Shown here piece by piece: positions 20,967 through 31,074 of a DNA stretch of 64,000 nt. The notes beneath the pieces are model-generated. The model worked only from the letters and a program-made list of their open reading frames with translations. It was not told the origin of the DNA and did no database searches. The number at the start of each line of letters is the position of its first letter. Positions within the stretch are counted from its first letter, which is position 1. The position numbers and the translations under genes were made by a program. This DNA is from Duncaniella sp. (GTDB lineage Bacteria > Bacteroidota > Bacteroidia > Bacteroidales > Muribaculaceae), in the NCBI GenBank assembly GCA_029056055.1, contig JAIDCC010000014.1, positions 1 to 64,000 on the forward strand, read 5' to 3'.

Positions 20967-22541
20967 ATGGCAAATTTGAATAGAATACGGAGACAACGTT
21001 CATGCTTGGCGGGGTTAGGTTTACTGACCGCGGCGCTCGCGTTTGGTGCCAATCCGCGCGTGGAAACTCTATCAGGCACGGTTGAAGGTGTAAGCCTCGA
21101 AGGGGTGGACGCCTTCAAGGGTATTCCGTTCGCAGCTCCGCCCGTGGGCGAATTGCGTTGGAAAGCTCCGCAACCCGTTGAAAAATGGGACACTGTCAGG
21201 GCGGCTCACGAGTATGGACCGAGCCCGATGCAATATGACGTCTACGGCGACATAGAATTCGGGCCGGCGGGTGTGAGCGAAGACTGTCTGTATCTGAACG
21301 TATGGGTGCCGTCGGAAAAGAAGACGGCCGACCTCCCCGTGCTCATCTACTTCAACGGAGGCGGTTTGATTTGCGGCAATGGAGCCGAGCCGCGTTATGC
21401 CGGCGAATCGCTGGCGCGCAAAGGTATAATCGTGGTGACCGCCAATTATCGCGAAGGAATTTTCGGGTTTTATTCTCATCCGCAGTTGTCATCAGAGACG
21501 ACTTATGGCGGTTCGGGAAATTACGGACTGCTCGACATGGTGGCCGCTATCGAATGGGTGAAAAACAATATCGCGCAATTCGGAGGCGACCCCGACCGAA
21601 TCACCATAGCAGGCGAGTCAGCAGGGTCAATTTCGGTGAGCGCTCTGACAATGTCGCCCCTCAGCCGCGGATTAATAGCGGGAGCAATAGGGTCGAGCGG
21701 CTCGACATTGTTTTCCGGCGGTATCATGGATTTGGCTACGGCAGAAAAGGAGGGCGAGGAGAAGATGCGACAGATGGGATGCGAAAGCCTCGACCAGATG
21801 CGAGCCATGGATGCAGACGAGCTTCTCGAAAAATCGCAGAGTTTCGGACTCATGCCGTTTGTTGTCGACGGGTTTTTCATGGCCGAGCAACCGCTTGAAA
21901 TTATGAAAGCGGGCGCACAGGCAGATGTGCCGATGCTGATAGGCTGGAATTCGCTTGAAGCGGGTCCCTCTTTTCTGTTGAGAACGGAGGAGCCTACGCT
22001 TGAGAATCTGAAAAAGGTGCTTGGCGATACGTTCGGAGATGAAACCGACGAGGTGCTCAGACTTTACGGGATAACTACAGACGCAGACGTGACCGGGCCC
22101 GGTGCGACGCAATTAGCTTCCGACCTTTTCATCGGATACATCACATGGAAATGGACCGACCTTCAGGGAAACACTGCGAAGAGTCCGGTCTATCGCTACC
22201 GCTACACCCATCCGCGCCCTTGGAAGAAGGGCGACGAACACCGGCGGGTTGCCGAAGGGGCGGTTCATGCGGCTGACATCGAATATGCCATGGGCAATCT
22301 CGACACCAATACCGTCTACGACTGGCAACCGGATGATTACAAAGTGTCAGAGGTTTTTCAGGACATCTATTTGAATTTCGTGAAAACCGGAAATCCTAAT
22401 CCGTCGGACGCTCAAAGCTGGACACCGATAAACGGGAAGGATGTACCTCCGGTGATGCAGATAAGCGGGCAGCCCGAAGTGACTTCCGACAGCCTGCTTC
22501 AGACCCGCTACAAGTTTATCGACAAGGCGATGAAGAAATAA
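20967..22541 (+). CDS. Type-B carboxylesterase/lipase family, secreted
   Basis: EDCLYLNVWVP, GESAGSISV nucleophile elbow, signal peptide. Confidence 0.92.
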   Translation: MANLNRIRRQRSCLAGLGLLTAALAFGANPRVETLSGTVEGVSLEGVDAFKGIPFAAPPVGELRWKAPQPVEKWDTVRAAHEYGPSPMQYDVYGDIEFGPAGVSEDCLYLNVWVPSEKKTADLPVLIYFNGGGLICGNGAEPRYAGESLARKGIIVVTANYREGIFGFYSHPQLSSETTYGGSGNYGLLDMVAAIEWVKNNIAQFGGDPDRITIAGESAGSISVSALTMSPLSRGLIAGAIGSSGSTLFSGGIMDLATAEKEGEEKMRQMGCESLDQMRAMDADELLEKSQSFGLMPFVVDGFFMAEQPLEIMKAGAQADVPMLIGWNSLEAGPSFLLRTEEPTLENLKKVLGDTFGDETDEVLRLYGITTDADVTGPGATQLASDLFIGYITWKWTDLQGNTAKSPVYRYRYTHPRPWKKGDEHRRVAEGAVHAADIEYAMGNLDTNTVYDWQPDDYKVSEVFQDIYLNFVKTGNPNPSDAQSWTPINGKDVPPVMQISGQPEVTSDSLLQTRYKFIDKAMKK

Positions 22542-22563
22542 TCTTAACGCGGAAGAAGAAAAA

Positions 22564-22600
22564 AGCGGCTCTCCGATTGATGCGCCATCGGAGAGCCGCT
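22564..22600. terminator. Bidirectional terminator between convergent genes
   Basis: Perfect 14-bp stem agcggctctccgat / atcggagagccgct, A/T tracts on both sides. Confidence 0.85.
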
Positions 22601-22618
22601 AAACTTTTGCGTGGCCGC

Positions 22619-25057
22619 TTACTTGGAAGCGGGGATGCGGAGCACGGTGAATGAGTAGGGAGGGAGTGTGGCGTGAGGGAGGGTCACATTGATTTCCTCA
22701 GGCGTGACTGTGCTTTGAGTAGGTGTTCCGGAGATGCGGAGAGCCTTTGCCGAAGCGACCGGAGCCGAAAGTAACGCGCTGAGGTCGACATCGACGTTGG
22801 CTTCTACCGGCAGAAGGTTGGCGAGTTTGACGATGAGGTCGCCATTATCGGCATCGGTGACGACGGAAACCCCGATGCGGGCGGTCACGTCGCTATTGCC
22901 CTGAGCATCAACCTTGATGTCGGAAGGATGGTAGAGAGAGCCGGAGTTGTTGCCGAAAAGGCGTTGCACTTCGTAGTCGGGAGTAAGACGAATCGAATCG
23001 TTGTCGAAGTAAATCATGTCAGGACGCCACTGCGTGTGTCCGCGGCGAGCCAGAAGAGGAGCGTAAGAACTCATCTCGACAACGTCGGCGTTGCGCTCGA
23101 CAGCGGTGAGATAGAGAGCGCCCGAGAGCGCCGTCTCCAGATTGTTGGGACGGCCGTCGAGGTGTGAAGCCCACTCGCCGAGATAGACTTTCGGCCCCTG
23201 GCGGTCGTAAGAGTCATAGAAATTCTGATTGTTGATGAGCCAACCGGGCGAAACGTAATAATGCTCGTCGACAAGGTCGACTCCTTCGCGGCGGGCAATC
23301 TCCCACCCGGCGTCGTAGTCGGAACCCTCGTAGAAAGGTCCTGCCGTGCCTACCACCTTAATCTCGGGATAGCGGGCCCGAACGGCATCGTAAATCATCT
23401 TGAAGCGCACTTCGAACACTTCCGTAATCTGGTCCTCGTTGCCTATGCCGATGTATTTCAGATTGAATGGCGCGGGGTGTCCTGCCTCGGCACGCTTGGC
23501 CGCCCAGGGGCTCGTGGAGGGGTCGCCGTTGGCATATTCGATGAGGTCGAGCACGTCCTGAACGTAGCTGTCCATCCGGTCGAAGGGAATACCGCACTGT
23601 TGCCCGTAGGTGGTGAGGGCGTCGTGGGAGTGAGCTGCGGGGCGTCCTGAGTTCTGACAGCACACGCCGGCTGCCACAACCGGCAGCGGCTCCATGCCGA
23701 GGTCTTCGCAAAAGAGGAAATATTCGTGATAGCCGAGGCCGCGGGTCTGGTGATAGCGCCAGATGTTGCGCAGCGGGCGGCGCGCTTCGAGCGGGCCGAT
23801 AGAACCTTTCCAGTCGTAGATGTTGTCGGTGCCGTTGCCATGAGCCACACAGCCTCCGGGGAAACGCATGAAGCGCGGATGAAGGTCGGCGAGAGTCTGA
23901 GCAAGGTCTTTGCGGAGACCGTTCTTGCGGCCTTTGAATGTGGCGCGAGGGAAGAGCGAGATGATGTCGACATCGGCGCGGGTGTCTGCCGCAAACGATA
24001 TTGACAGACGAGCGTCGCGAGCGGATTGCCGGGGCTTGAGCGAAGCGGTGACTTCGGTCCAATCGCCTTCTTTCGAGGGCGAAAGAGTCAGCGGTGCCGA
24101 GGCTATTACGTTCCCGGCAGAGTCAATGAGTTCGACGCGGGCTTTTGATTTTCGTGCGGTGCGTATGCGCGCCGAGAAATCGTAGGTTTCACCTTTTGCG
24201 AGGGTGAAGCCGTCCCAACCCTCGTTGATGAGACGGGCGTCGCCTGAGATTTTCAGATAGTGCGGATTGTTGGCGTGAATGGGCGAGACCGAATCTACGG
24301 TCACGGCTCCTTCGATGGTCCAGGCGGTCGTCGGCCCCCAGCCGGGTTGGTCGGTAGCGAGATATTCGAAATCGCGATTTTGCACCAATTCGCCGTAGAG
24401 ACCTCCGTCGGCACCATAATTGATGTCTTCAAAGAAAATGCCGATGAGTTTGTCGGAAATGGGGTAGGAGGGAGCGGAGCCGGCTTTGACAGTGACGTTG
24501 ACCGGCGCGAGATTTGCAAACCGTGTCGGGTCGTCGGCCATCACCTGAGCCGCCAGCGCGGCGCGATGCTGACGCTTTTCGATTTCAGCGTTGAGGCGCG
24601 CGGGGAGGGCGTCGTCGATTTCCATGCGCCAGCCCTGCATCATTTTTCCGTCAATCATCACGGAGTCGGACGTGACGGGGCGGAGGGGGCGCAGGTCGCG
24701 CGGCAGGTCTGACGGACTGGCGAAGTAGCGCTGGGGAGTCCAGCGCAGCAGGTCGGGAGACGTGGCGAGAGCCGTGACTTCACCGGCAGGGTCGGCGGTC
24801 CATACGGCCGTCCAGAGCGAGTCGGCGGCATTGAGCATGAGTTTGGGGGCGAACATCTTTTTGTGGCTGCCCCAAGGCCCGAAGTCACTGCTGACGAAAG
24901 TATGGTCGAACGGGGTCCAGGGAGATTCCGGGGTGTCGCGCCACGCGAGTTTCAGACCCGATTTGCCGTCGGGCGACGAGAAGCAGAAGAGCTCGGCTGC
25001 ACCGAGCGACTGCATTCCCAATACGGAGGCGAGCAATAGATTTATGGCTGTTTTCAT
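22619..25057 (-). CDS. GH51 alpha-L-arabinofuranosidase with additional N-terminal and CBM-like regions
   Basis: FEDINYGADGGLYGELVQNRDFE, RFPGGC, KYIGIGNEDQ, VDEHYY. Confidence 0.9.
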   Translation of the reverse strand: MKTAINLLLASVLGMQSLGAAELFCFSSPDGKSGLKLAWRDTPESPWTPFDHTFVSSDFGPWGSHKKMFAPKLMLNAADSLWTAVWTADPAGEVTALATSPDLLRWTPQRYFASPSDLPRDLRPLRPVTSDSVMIDGKMMQGWRMEIDDALPARLNAEIEKRQHRAALAAQVMADDPTRFANLAPVNVTVKAGSAPSYPISDKLIGIFFEDINYGADGGLYGELVQNRDFEYLATDQPGWGPTTAWTIEGAVTVDSVSPIHANNPHYLKISGDARLINEGWDGFTLAKGETYDFSARIRTARKSKARVELIDSAGNVIASAPLTLSPSKEGDWTEVTASLKPRQSARDARLSISFAADTRADVDIISLFPRATFKGRKNGLRKDLAQTLADLHPRFMRFPGGCVAHGNGTDNIYDWKGSIGPLEARRPLRNIWRYHQTRGLGYHEYFLFCEDLGMEPLPVVAAGVCCQNSGRPAAHSHDALTTYGQQCGIPFDRMDSYVQDVLDLIEYANGDPSTSPWAAKRAEAGHPAPFNLKYIGIGNEDQITEVFEVRFKMIYDAVRARYPEIKVVGTAGPFYEGSDYDAGWEIARREGVDLVDEHYYVSPGWLINNQNFYDSYDRQGPKVYLGEWASHLDGRPNNLETALSGALYLTAVERNADVVEMSSYAPLLARRGHTQWRPDMIYFDNDSIRLTPDYEVQRLFGNNSGSLYHPSDIKVDAQGNSDVTARIGVSVVTDADNGDLIVKLANLLPVEANVDVDLSALLSAPVASAKALRISGTPTQSTVTPEEINVTLPHATLPPYSFTVLRIPASK

Positions 25058-25136
25058 GGTGTAAGAATACGTGAGATTCTCTACAAAGTTAGCGAAAAAT
25101 GGTCAGGTATGCAAACGAAAAAATTTGCTTTCAAAA

Positions 25137-25175
25137 AATCCGGCCGACAAGCTCGACGGGCCTGTCGACCGGATT
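25137..25175 (-). terminator. Terminator of nrdJ
   Basis: aatccggccgaca ... tgtcgaccggatt stem (one mismatch), T-run on minus strand. Confidence 0.6.
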
Positions 25176-25202
25176 GTAGGTCATTTGTAGGGACGGTGAG
25201 TA

Positions 25203-27776
25203 TCAACCGCAGCGCGAAGTGCCGCAGGAGGTACAGATAAGACACCCTTCCTGATAGACGAGGGTCTCCTGACCGCAGTTGGGGCAACGCTGACCGGCAG
25301 CTTCTGTGCCTGAGGGGAGGTATTTCTTGAGCGCGCGCTGCACACCCATTTTCCACGTGTTGATGCTCTGCGAATCGAGCTCGAGGCCATTGACGAGCTT
25401 AATCACCTGATCGATAGGCATACCGTAGCGGAGCACGCCCGAGATGAGTTTGGCATAGTTCCAATACTCGGGATTGAATTTGTCGGAAAGGCCTTCGATG
25501 GTGGTCTTGTAGCCACGCTTGTTGATGAAGCGGAAATCGTAGCGCTTGTTGCCTTTTTCGTCGACTGCCTTAATAATCTGGCCTTTGGTGACAGATTTCG
25601 GACAGAAGATGCCATCTTCATCGTCGGCAAGACCGGTGAAGATTTCGTAGGGACGACCGTCTTTGAGGCCGACGAAAGCAATCCACTTCTCCTTATTGTT
25701 CTGGAAGCGCACCACGTCGGCATCGAGTTCGTCGGGGCGGACGAGTTTCACGGGCGTGGCGGGGCCGGCGGCAGCCTCGGCTACCTTCGCAGCCACTTCG
25801 GCCGAAGTTTTCTTTTTCTTGTTGTCGGTGGCAATCAGGACACCCGAACGCGAGCCGTCGCGATAGATGGTGCAACCCTTGCAGCCCTCTTTCCAAGCCT
25901 GAAGGTAGAGCTGACCCACGACGTCGACGGTCACATCGGAGGGGAGGTTGATGGTGACGGAAATCGAGTGGTCGACCCACTTCTGGACCGCACCCTGCAT
26001 CTTTACCTTTTCGAGCCAGTCGATGTCGTTGGCAGTGGCTTTGTAATAGGGAGAGCGTGCCACGAGGTCGTCGATTTCGGCCTGAGTGTAATTGTCGTGA
26101 CGTGGAATGCCGTTGACCTCCATCCAAGTGATAAACTTGGGATGATAGACGATGTATTCTTCGAAAGCGTCGCCCGACTCATCGACGTAATCCACACGCA
26201 CGTCGGCATCGTTGGCGTTGACCTTACGGCGACGCTTGTAGACGGGCATGAACACCGGCTCGATACCCGAAGAGGTCTGGGTCATCAGCGATGTGGTGCC
26301 GGTCGGTGCGATGGTGAGGCAGGCAATGTTGCGGCGTCCCTGCTTCTCCATCTTCTCCACGAGCGCCGGGTCGGCCTCGGCGAGACGGTTGCGGTAGGGA
26401 TTGTTGCGTTCGCGCTCGGCATCATAGACAGAGAAAGCACCGCGCTCGGCAGCCATTTCAACCGATGAGGCATAGGCAGCGAGAGCAAGCGCGCGATGCA
26501 CGCTCACCGACATGGCCGTCGCTTCCGGCGTGCCGTAGCGCAGACCGAGAGCCGCTATCATATCGCCCTCGGCGGTAGTACCAAGACCCGTGCGTCGGCC
26601 CTGAATGGTTTTGTCGCGAATCTTTTCCCAGAGATGAAGCTCTGTGGCCTTCACTTCGTCACATTCGGGGTCGGCTTTGATTTTGGCGATAATCGCCTCG
26701 ATTTTTTCCATTTCGAGGTCGATGATGTCGTCCATGAGTCGCTGGGCCTTCATGACATGCTCGCGGAGCAAATCGAAATCAAATTCAGCCTCGGGGGTGA
26801 AAGGATTTTTGACGTAGCTGTAGAGATTGATGGCGGCGAGACGGCACGAATCGTAGGGGCAGAGTGGAATTTCGCCGCAGGGATTGGTCGAGACCGTCTG
26901 AAAGCCGAGGTCGGCGTAGCAGTCGGGGAGCGACTCACGCAGGATGGTATCCCAGAAGAGCACACCCGGCTCGGCAGCTTTCCATGCGTTGTTGACGATT
27001 TTCCCCCAAAGGGCGCGGGCATCAATCTGTTTAGACACCTGCGGGTTGGTGGAATCGATGGGGAACTGAGTGGTGTAGGGTTCGCCCGACTCTACGCATT
27101 TCATGAACTCGTCGTCGATTTTCACCGAGACGTTAGCTCCGGTGATTTTCCCCGCTTCGAGTTTGGCATCTATGAAAGCCTCCGAATCAGGGTGTTTGAT
27201 GGCAACCGACAGCATCAGCGCGCCGCGGCGACCATCTTGTGCCACCTCGCGGGTAGAGTTGGAGTAACGCTCCATGAAGGGAACGAGGCCGGTAGAAGTG
27301 AGTGCGGAATTCTTGACGGCAGTGCCTTTCGGGCGAAGGTCGCTCATGTCGTGGCCGACACCTCCGCGGCGCTTCATGAGCTGCACCTGCTCCTCGTCAA
27401 TTTTGGCTATCGCACCATAAGAGTCGGGATGTCCGTCGAGACCGATAACAAAGCAATTGCTGAGCGACCCTATCTGGTAATTGTTGCCGATGCCGGCCAT
27501 AGGGCTTCCCTGAGGCACAACATATTTGAAGTGCGACAAAAGCGAGAAGATTTCCTCTTCGGAGAGCGGATTGGGGTAGCGGGCTTCAACACGCGCCAGT
27601 TCGGAAGCGATGCGATGGTGCATATCGTCGGGGGTCAGCTCGAAGATGTTGCCGTCGGAATCCTTCAAAGCATATTTGCTCACCCACACTTTAGCCGCGA
27701 GCTCGTCGCCGCCGAAGTAGTCGCGTGAGGCCTTAAACGCCTGGTCGAAGCTATAAACAGGATGTGTCATGGTCAA
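25203..27776 (-). CDS. nrdJ: Adenosylcobalamin-dependent (class II) ribonucleotide reductase
   Basis: GSPMAGIGNNYQIGSLSNCFV, STNPCGEIPL, CLTIAPTGTTSLM, C-terminal CPNCG..CTSCGTSRCG. Confidence 0.93.
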   Translation of the reverse strand: MTMTHPVYSFDQAFKASRDYFGGDELAAKVWVSKYALKDSDGNIFELTPDDMHHRIASELARVEARYPNPLSEEEIFSLLSHFKYVVPQGSPMAGIGNNYQIGSLSNCFVIGLDGHPDSYGAIAKIDEEQVQLMKRRGGVGHDMSDLRPKGTAVKNSALTSTGLVPFMERYSNSTREVAQDGRRGALMLSVAIKHPDSEAFIDAKLEAGKITGANVSVKIDDEFMKCVESGEPYTTQFPIDSTNPQVSKQIDARALWGKIVNNAWKAAEPGVLFWDTILRESLPDCYADLGFQTVSTNPCGEIPLCPYDSCRLAAINLYSYVKNPFTPEAEFDFDLLREHVMKAQRLMDDIIDLEMEKIEAIIAKIKADPECDEVKATELHLWEKIRDKTIQGRRTGLGTTAEGDMIAALGLRYGTPEATAMSVSVHRALALAAYASSVEMAAERGAFSVYDAERERNNPYRNRLAEADPALVEKMEKQGRRNIACLTIAPTGTTSLMTQTSSGIEPVFMPVYKRRRKVNANDADVRVDYVDESGDAFEEYIVYHPKFITWMEVNGIPRHDNYTQAEIDDLVARSPYYKATANDIDWLEKVKMQGAVQKWVDHSISVTINLPSDVTVDVVGQLYLQAWKEGCKGCTIYRDGSRSGVLIATDNKKKKTSAEVAAKVAEAAAGPATPVKLVRPDELDADVVRFQNNKEKWIAFVGLKDGRPYEIFTGLADDEDGIFCPKSVTKGQIIKAVDEKGNKRYDFRFINKRGYKTTIEGLSDKFNPEYWNYAKLISGVLRYGMPIDQVIKLVNGLELDSQSINTWKMGVQRALKKYLPSGTEAAGQRCPNCGQETLVYQEGCLICTSCGTSRCG

Positions 27777-27982
27777 GGGGGGAGTGTTGTTGAAAGCGAA
27801 ATCGGGTGCAAAGTTAGGGAAATTTTCTGCAACTTCCTAAAGTTTTCGCAATCATTTTTTCAAGCTTTTGGGGCTGCGTCATTGCGCCGGACTGCAAGCC
27901 ACCATGCAACGCAAACCGGCATGGCATAGGCGGAGGAAATGAGCCACGGCATCCTGATGTGCGTGCACGTCGGATGGAGAAA

Positions 27983-29860
27983 TCAGAATTTAAATTCCAC
28001 ACCCCCGAGCACTGTGCAGCCGGGCATGGGGCATCCGTAGATTATCTGATAATCGCGGTCGGTGATGTTGTCAACCTTCACCGAGAAAGTAACGGGCACG
28101 CGGGCAGCCAACGTGTAGGCGGCGCGCAGATTGATGAGGGAGTAGGAGGTGTTTCCGTCATTTGGTGCGCCGTTATACATGTGCAGAATAGAAGTTTCGT
28201 CGAGGGTGAAGCTCCATTGACCGGGGGAGTAGGTTACCTCTGTATTCACCTTGTGACGGGGTGCGTAGAGTATCGGCGCATCGGTGTGGAGGTAGCTGAA
28301 GTTGGCGTTAGCAGTGAGATTGTGCCCGAAGTCGTAGGCAGCCTCAAGCTCGAATCCTTTGTTGATGAATTTTCCGGTGTTGACGTTGAGGGGGCGGCCG
28401 TTTTCTCTTACTGTCTGAATCATGTTCTTGCCGTCGATGAAGAAGAGGGCGGCGCCGACCATCAAACGGTTGTTGACGAAGAATTGACGGTAGCTCAGCT
28501 CATAGTTGAGCATGTATTCCGGTTTCAGGTCGGGATTTGCGGGCTGATAGAGGTAGAGTTCGCGGATGTTGGGCGCGCGGAAGCCTTTGCTGAACGAGGC
28601 CTTGATTTGAGCCTCATGGCCGGGGCGCAGAATGAAACCGGCCTGAGGCACCCAGATGTTGCCGTAGGTCTCGCCGTGCTGCAGACGCACTCCGGCGTTG
28701 ATGTTGAGGAAGTCCTTGAAAAATCCCTGCTGCATCATTGCATAGCCGGCGACTTCGTTGACCTTGTGGCGCGCTTCCGCGGAGCGTTCTGCGGGGTCGG
28801 CTTTTCCCGTGTTCCAGACGTGTCCGCCCCAGTGTTGGAAATCCAAGCCGGCCGAGAGGGAATTTGCCTCGAAAAGGTAAAGGGTTTCGTAGAGGGTGAA
28901 GCCCATGTTATAATCGGTGGAATGGAAAATGTAGTCGCGCGGTGTTTCGCCGGGAGTGTTACCGTCGTCTACGTTGTTGCGTCCCCAGTTGATGTAGGCT
29001 TGCATTCCGCCCTCGACTTTTGTGTAGCTGTTTTTGACATAGACCGAACCTGTGCCGCGCTTGACGTCGGTCCACATGTTTTCGAGAGGGGCCTGCAGCG
29101 TACCGGGGTTGTTGGCTTTGGTCTGCGTCATGTCGAGAGTTCCGCCCACGGCCCAATTGCGCGAGGCTGCATATTTGATTTGCGCAAATTCGTTGGCGAG
29201 CCAGAACTCGCTTCGGGCGCGCGAGCCGTTGCTGCGGTCGAGCTGACCGGCCAGAGTGGCCGTAATTTTGCCTTTGCGAATGCCGGTGGAAAGTGCGAAC
29301 TTCTGTGTGTCAAACGAGCCGAACATGGCGCGCGCACGCCCCGTGACACCCTCGGTGCGTTGGCGGTGGGTGATGATGTTGACCGACCCACCCATGGCAT
29401 TCGACCCATAGAGAAGCGAAGAGGGGCCTTTGACCACCTCGACGCGCTCCACGCCATTGGCCACGTAAGTGTCGGCGAGCGAATGGCCGAACACTCCGGC
29501 CCACTGAGGCTGACCGTCAATCATAAACAACACTTTATTGCTTTGCCCGACCCCTCGGATGTTGACCGTGCCTGCCGCGCCTCCGGAGACGCCATAGCCT
29601 GCGAAGCCGCGTTCGGAGACGAAGAGCCCCGGCACTTTGCTGACGAGCACGGGGAGGAGCGAGGTTTCGCCCGACTTCTCGATTTCTGTGGCCGTGACCT
29701 GAGTGACGTTCAGAGGTATGAGTTCAGGGTCGGTTTTCAAAGGTGCTGTCACCATCACTTCGTGAAGAGACAAGGTGTCGGCGGGTGTGGCGGCATAGGC
29801 CGACACGGCGGCGGAGAAACCGCACAGAGAGATGGTCAGAAATTGTAAATAGTTGCGCAT
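27983..29860 (-). CDS. TonB-dependent outer-membrane receptor, candidate cobalamin (BtuB-like) transporter
   Basis: Plug domain GQSNKVLFMIDGQPQWAG, GPSSLLYGSNAMGGSVNIITH, beta-barrel with terminal F; riboswitch-like leader upstream. Confidence 0.9.
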   Translation of the reverse strand: MRNYLQFLTISLCGFSAAVSAYAATPADTLSLHEVMVTAPLKTDPELIPLNVTQVTATEIEKSGETSLLPVLVSKVPGLFVSERGFAGYGVSGGAAGTVNIRGVGQSNKVLFMIDGQPQWAGVFGHSLADTYVANGVERVEVVKGPSSLLYGSNAMGGSVNIITHRQRTEGVTGRARAMFGSFDTQKFALSTGIRKGKITATLAGQLDRSNGSRARSEFWLANEFAQIKYAASRNWAVGGTLDMTQTKANNPGTLQAPLENMWTDVKRGTGSVYVKNSYTKVEGGMQAYINWGRNNVDDGNTPGETPRDYIFHSTDYNMGFTLYETLYLFEANSLSAGLDFQHWGGHVWNTGKADPAERSAEARHKVNEVAGYAMMQQGFFKDFLNINAGVRLQHGETYGNIWVPQAGFILRPGHEAQIKASFSKGFRAPNIRELYLYQPANPDLKPEYMLNYELSYRQFFVNNRLMVGAALFFIDGKNMIQTVRENGRPLNVNTGKFINKGFELEAAYDFGHNLTANANFSYLHTDAPILYAPRHKVNTEVTYSPGQWSFTLDETSILHMYNGAPNDGNTSYSLINLRAAYTLAARVPVTFSVKVDNITDRDYQIIYGCPMPGCTVLGGVEFKF

Positions 29861-29884
29861 AAGTAGCGTGAGTTACTTAATGTG

Positions 29885-30002
29885 TTATGCCTTACACCGC
29901 CCATTTCGGCGAGTGGCTTTTGGATGATTCCTTTTAGTCGGCGGAGAGAGGAGAGGCCGATTTCGCTCACCGGCGCGGAGGGTTTTTGATGGATTTCACC
30001 TA
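29885..30002 (-). ncRNA. Divergent cobalamin-riboswitch-like leader upstream of the TonB receptor
   Basis: Minus strand TAGGTGAAATCC..GCCGGTGAGCGAAATCGGC..CTCTCTCCGCCGACT..AAAAGCCACTCGCCGAAATGGGCGGTGTAAGGC resembles the RF00174 core; canonical GGGAA segment not obvious. Confidence 0.55.
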
Positions 30003-30010
30003 CAAAGTTA
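30003..30010 (-). promoter_or_regulatory. -7 box (TAACTTTG) of the TonB-receptor leader
   Basis: caaagtta on + strand, directly before the riboswitch-like RNA. Confidence 0.5.
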
Positions 30011-30046
30011 CAAAAAACCGAGAAAATTTGCTAACTTTGCAGGAAA

Positions 30047-30232
30047 TAAGTAAGTGAGAAAAATAAATGAACAAATAAAAGGAAGTGATTTTTGAGATGA
30101 TTTGGGGCTTGAGTGAAAAAGCATAGCGAGCTATGCGCCTGAACGAAAGACACAAAGCATCCAAAAAGAACGAGTTTTACTGTTCAAGAATTTTTCTTTA
30201 CATATCATCGTTTTAGTTTTAGAACTTACTTA
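30047..30232 (+). repeat. MITE-like palindromic element, family A copy 1 (186 bp)
   Basis: taagtaagt ... acttactta ends, central gcatagc-ga-gctatgc hairpin; homologous to 56499-56683 (inverted) and 39946-40039 (internally deleted). Confidence 0.85.
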
Positions 30233-30245
30233 AGTGTTCTTCGTT

Positions 30246-31007
30246 ATGTCACTCCCCGTCAATACATATTTCACGTCGCGCGCCACGGTGCGTAAGTTCG
30301 ACCACACCCGTCAGCTCTCCGCCGAGATGCTCACGACACTTCTTGCCGCGGCCTCGCACGCCCCCAACACCGGCAATATGCAGACATATTGCGCCATCGT
30401 CTCAGCGACGCCCGAGGAAGTGGCTGCGCTTGCACTCGCTCACTTCTCGCAACCTGCGGCGAGCGGCGCCCAGGCTCTTGTGACATTCTGCGCCGACCTC
30501 AACCGTTTCAACCGCTGGTGTCGCCTCAACAACGCCGAGCCCGGACTTGACAATCTTCAGGGCTTTCTCTGGGCTGCGATGGATGCCACAATCTTCGCCC
30601 AGCAGTTTGTGACTGTGGCCGAACAAGCCGGCCTCGGCACTTGCTATCTCGGCACCACCACCTACAATGCCGCACAGATAGCCGAGACGCTCGACCTTCC
30701 GGTCGGAGTGGTTCCCGTTATTAGCGTGGCTGTCGGTTGGCCCGCGGAGATGCCTCAGCAATCTACCGAGCGGTTGCCCCTCGAAGCGGTGGCGCATGTC
30801 GGCAAATACCGTAACCCCTCCGATGGAGAAATTCGCGAAATGTATGCCGAAGAGGAGGCACTCCCGGCCAACCGCGAGTTTGTGGCTGCCAACGGCAAGG
30901 AAAACCTCGCGCAGGTTTTCGCTCAAATCCGTTACCCGAAGGAGGCCAACGAGCACTTCTCGCGCGTCTATCGCGAATTTATCAAGAGCAAAGGGATAGA
31001 AATCTAA
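30246..31007 (+). CDS. Nitroreductase family protein
   Basis: RATVRKFD, AASHAPNTGNMQTYCAIV, GLGTCYLGTT; ATG at 30246 preferred over GTG at 30234. Confidence 0.87.
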   Translation: MSLPVNTYFTSRATVRKFDHTRQLSAEMLTTLLAAASHAPNTGNMQTYCAIVSATPEEVAALALAHFSQPAASGAQALVTFCADLNRFNRWCRLNNAEPGLDNLQGFLWAAMDATIFAQQFVTVAEQAGLGTCYLGTTTYNAAQIAETLDLPVGVVPVISVAVGWPAEMPQQSTERLPLEAVAHVGKYRNPSDGEIREMYAEEEALPANREFVAANGKENLAQVFAQIRYPKEANEHFSRVYREFIKSKGIEI

Positions 31008-31074
31008 AAAAAATCCGTAACTTTGCACATTGAAACACGAAGTGTAACCTATTCCTATCACATCCTCACGCAAG

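Noticed and set aside
27777-27982. Riboswitch upstream of nrdJ
   Set aside because: A -7 box (caaagtta, about 27809) lies close to the start and no cobalamin core fits; the 62-aa ORF 27814-28002 overlapping the receptor end is judged spurious
30047-30232. TA target-site duplication for family A elements
   Set aside because: Flanking bases differ between the three copies; no consistent duplication can be claimed from this window alone
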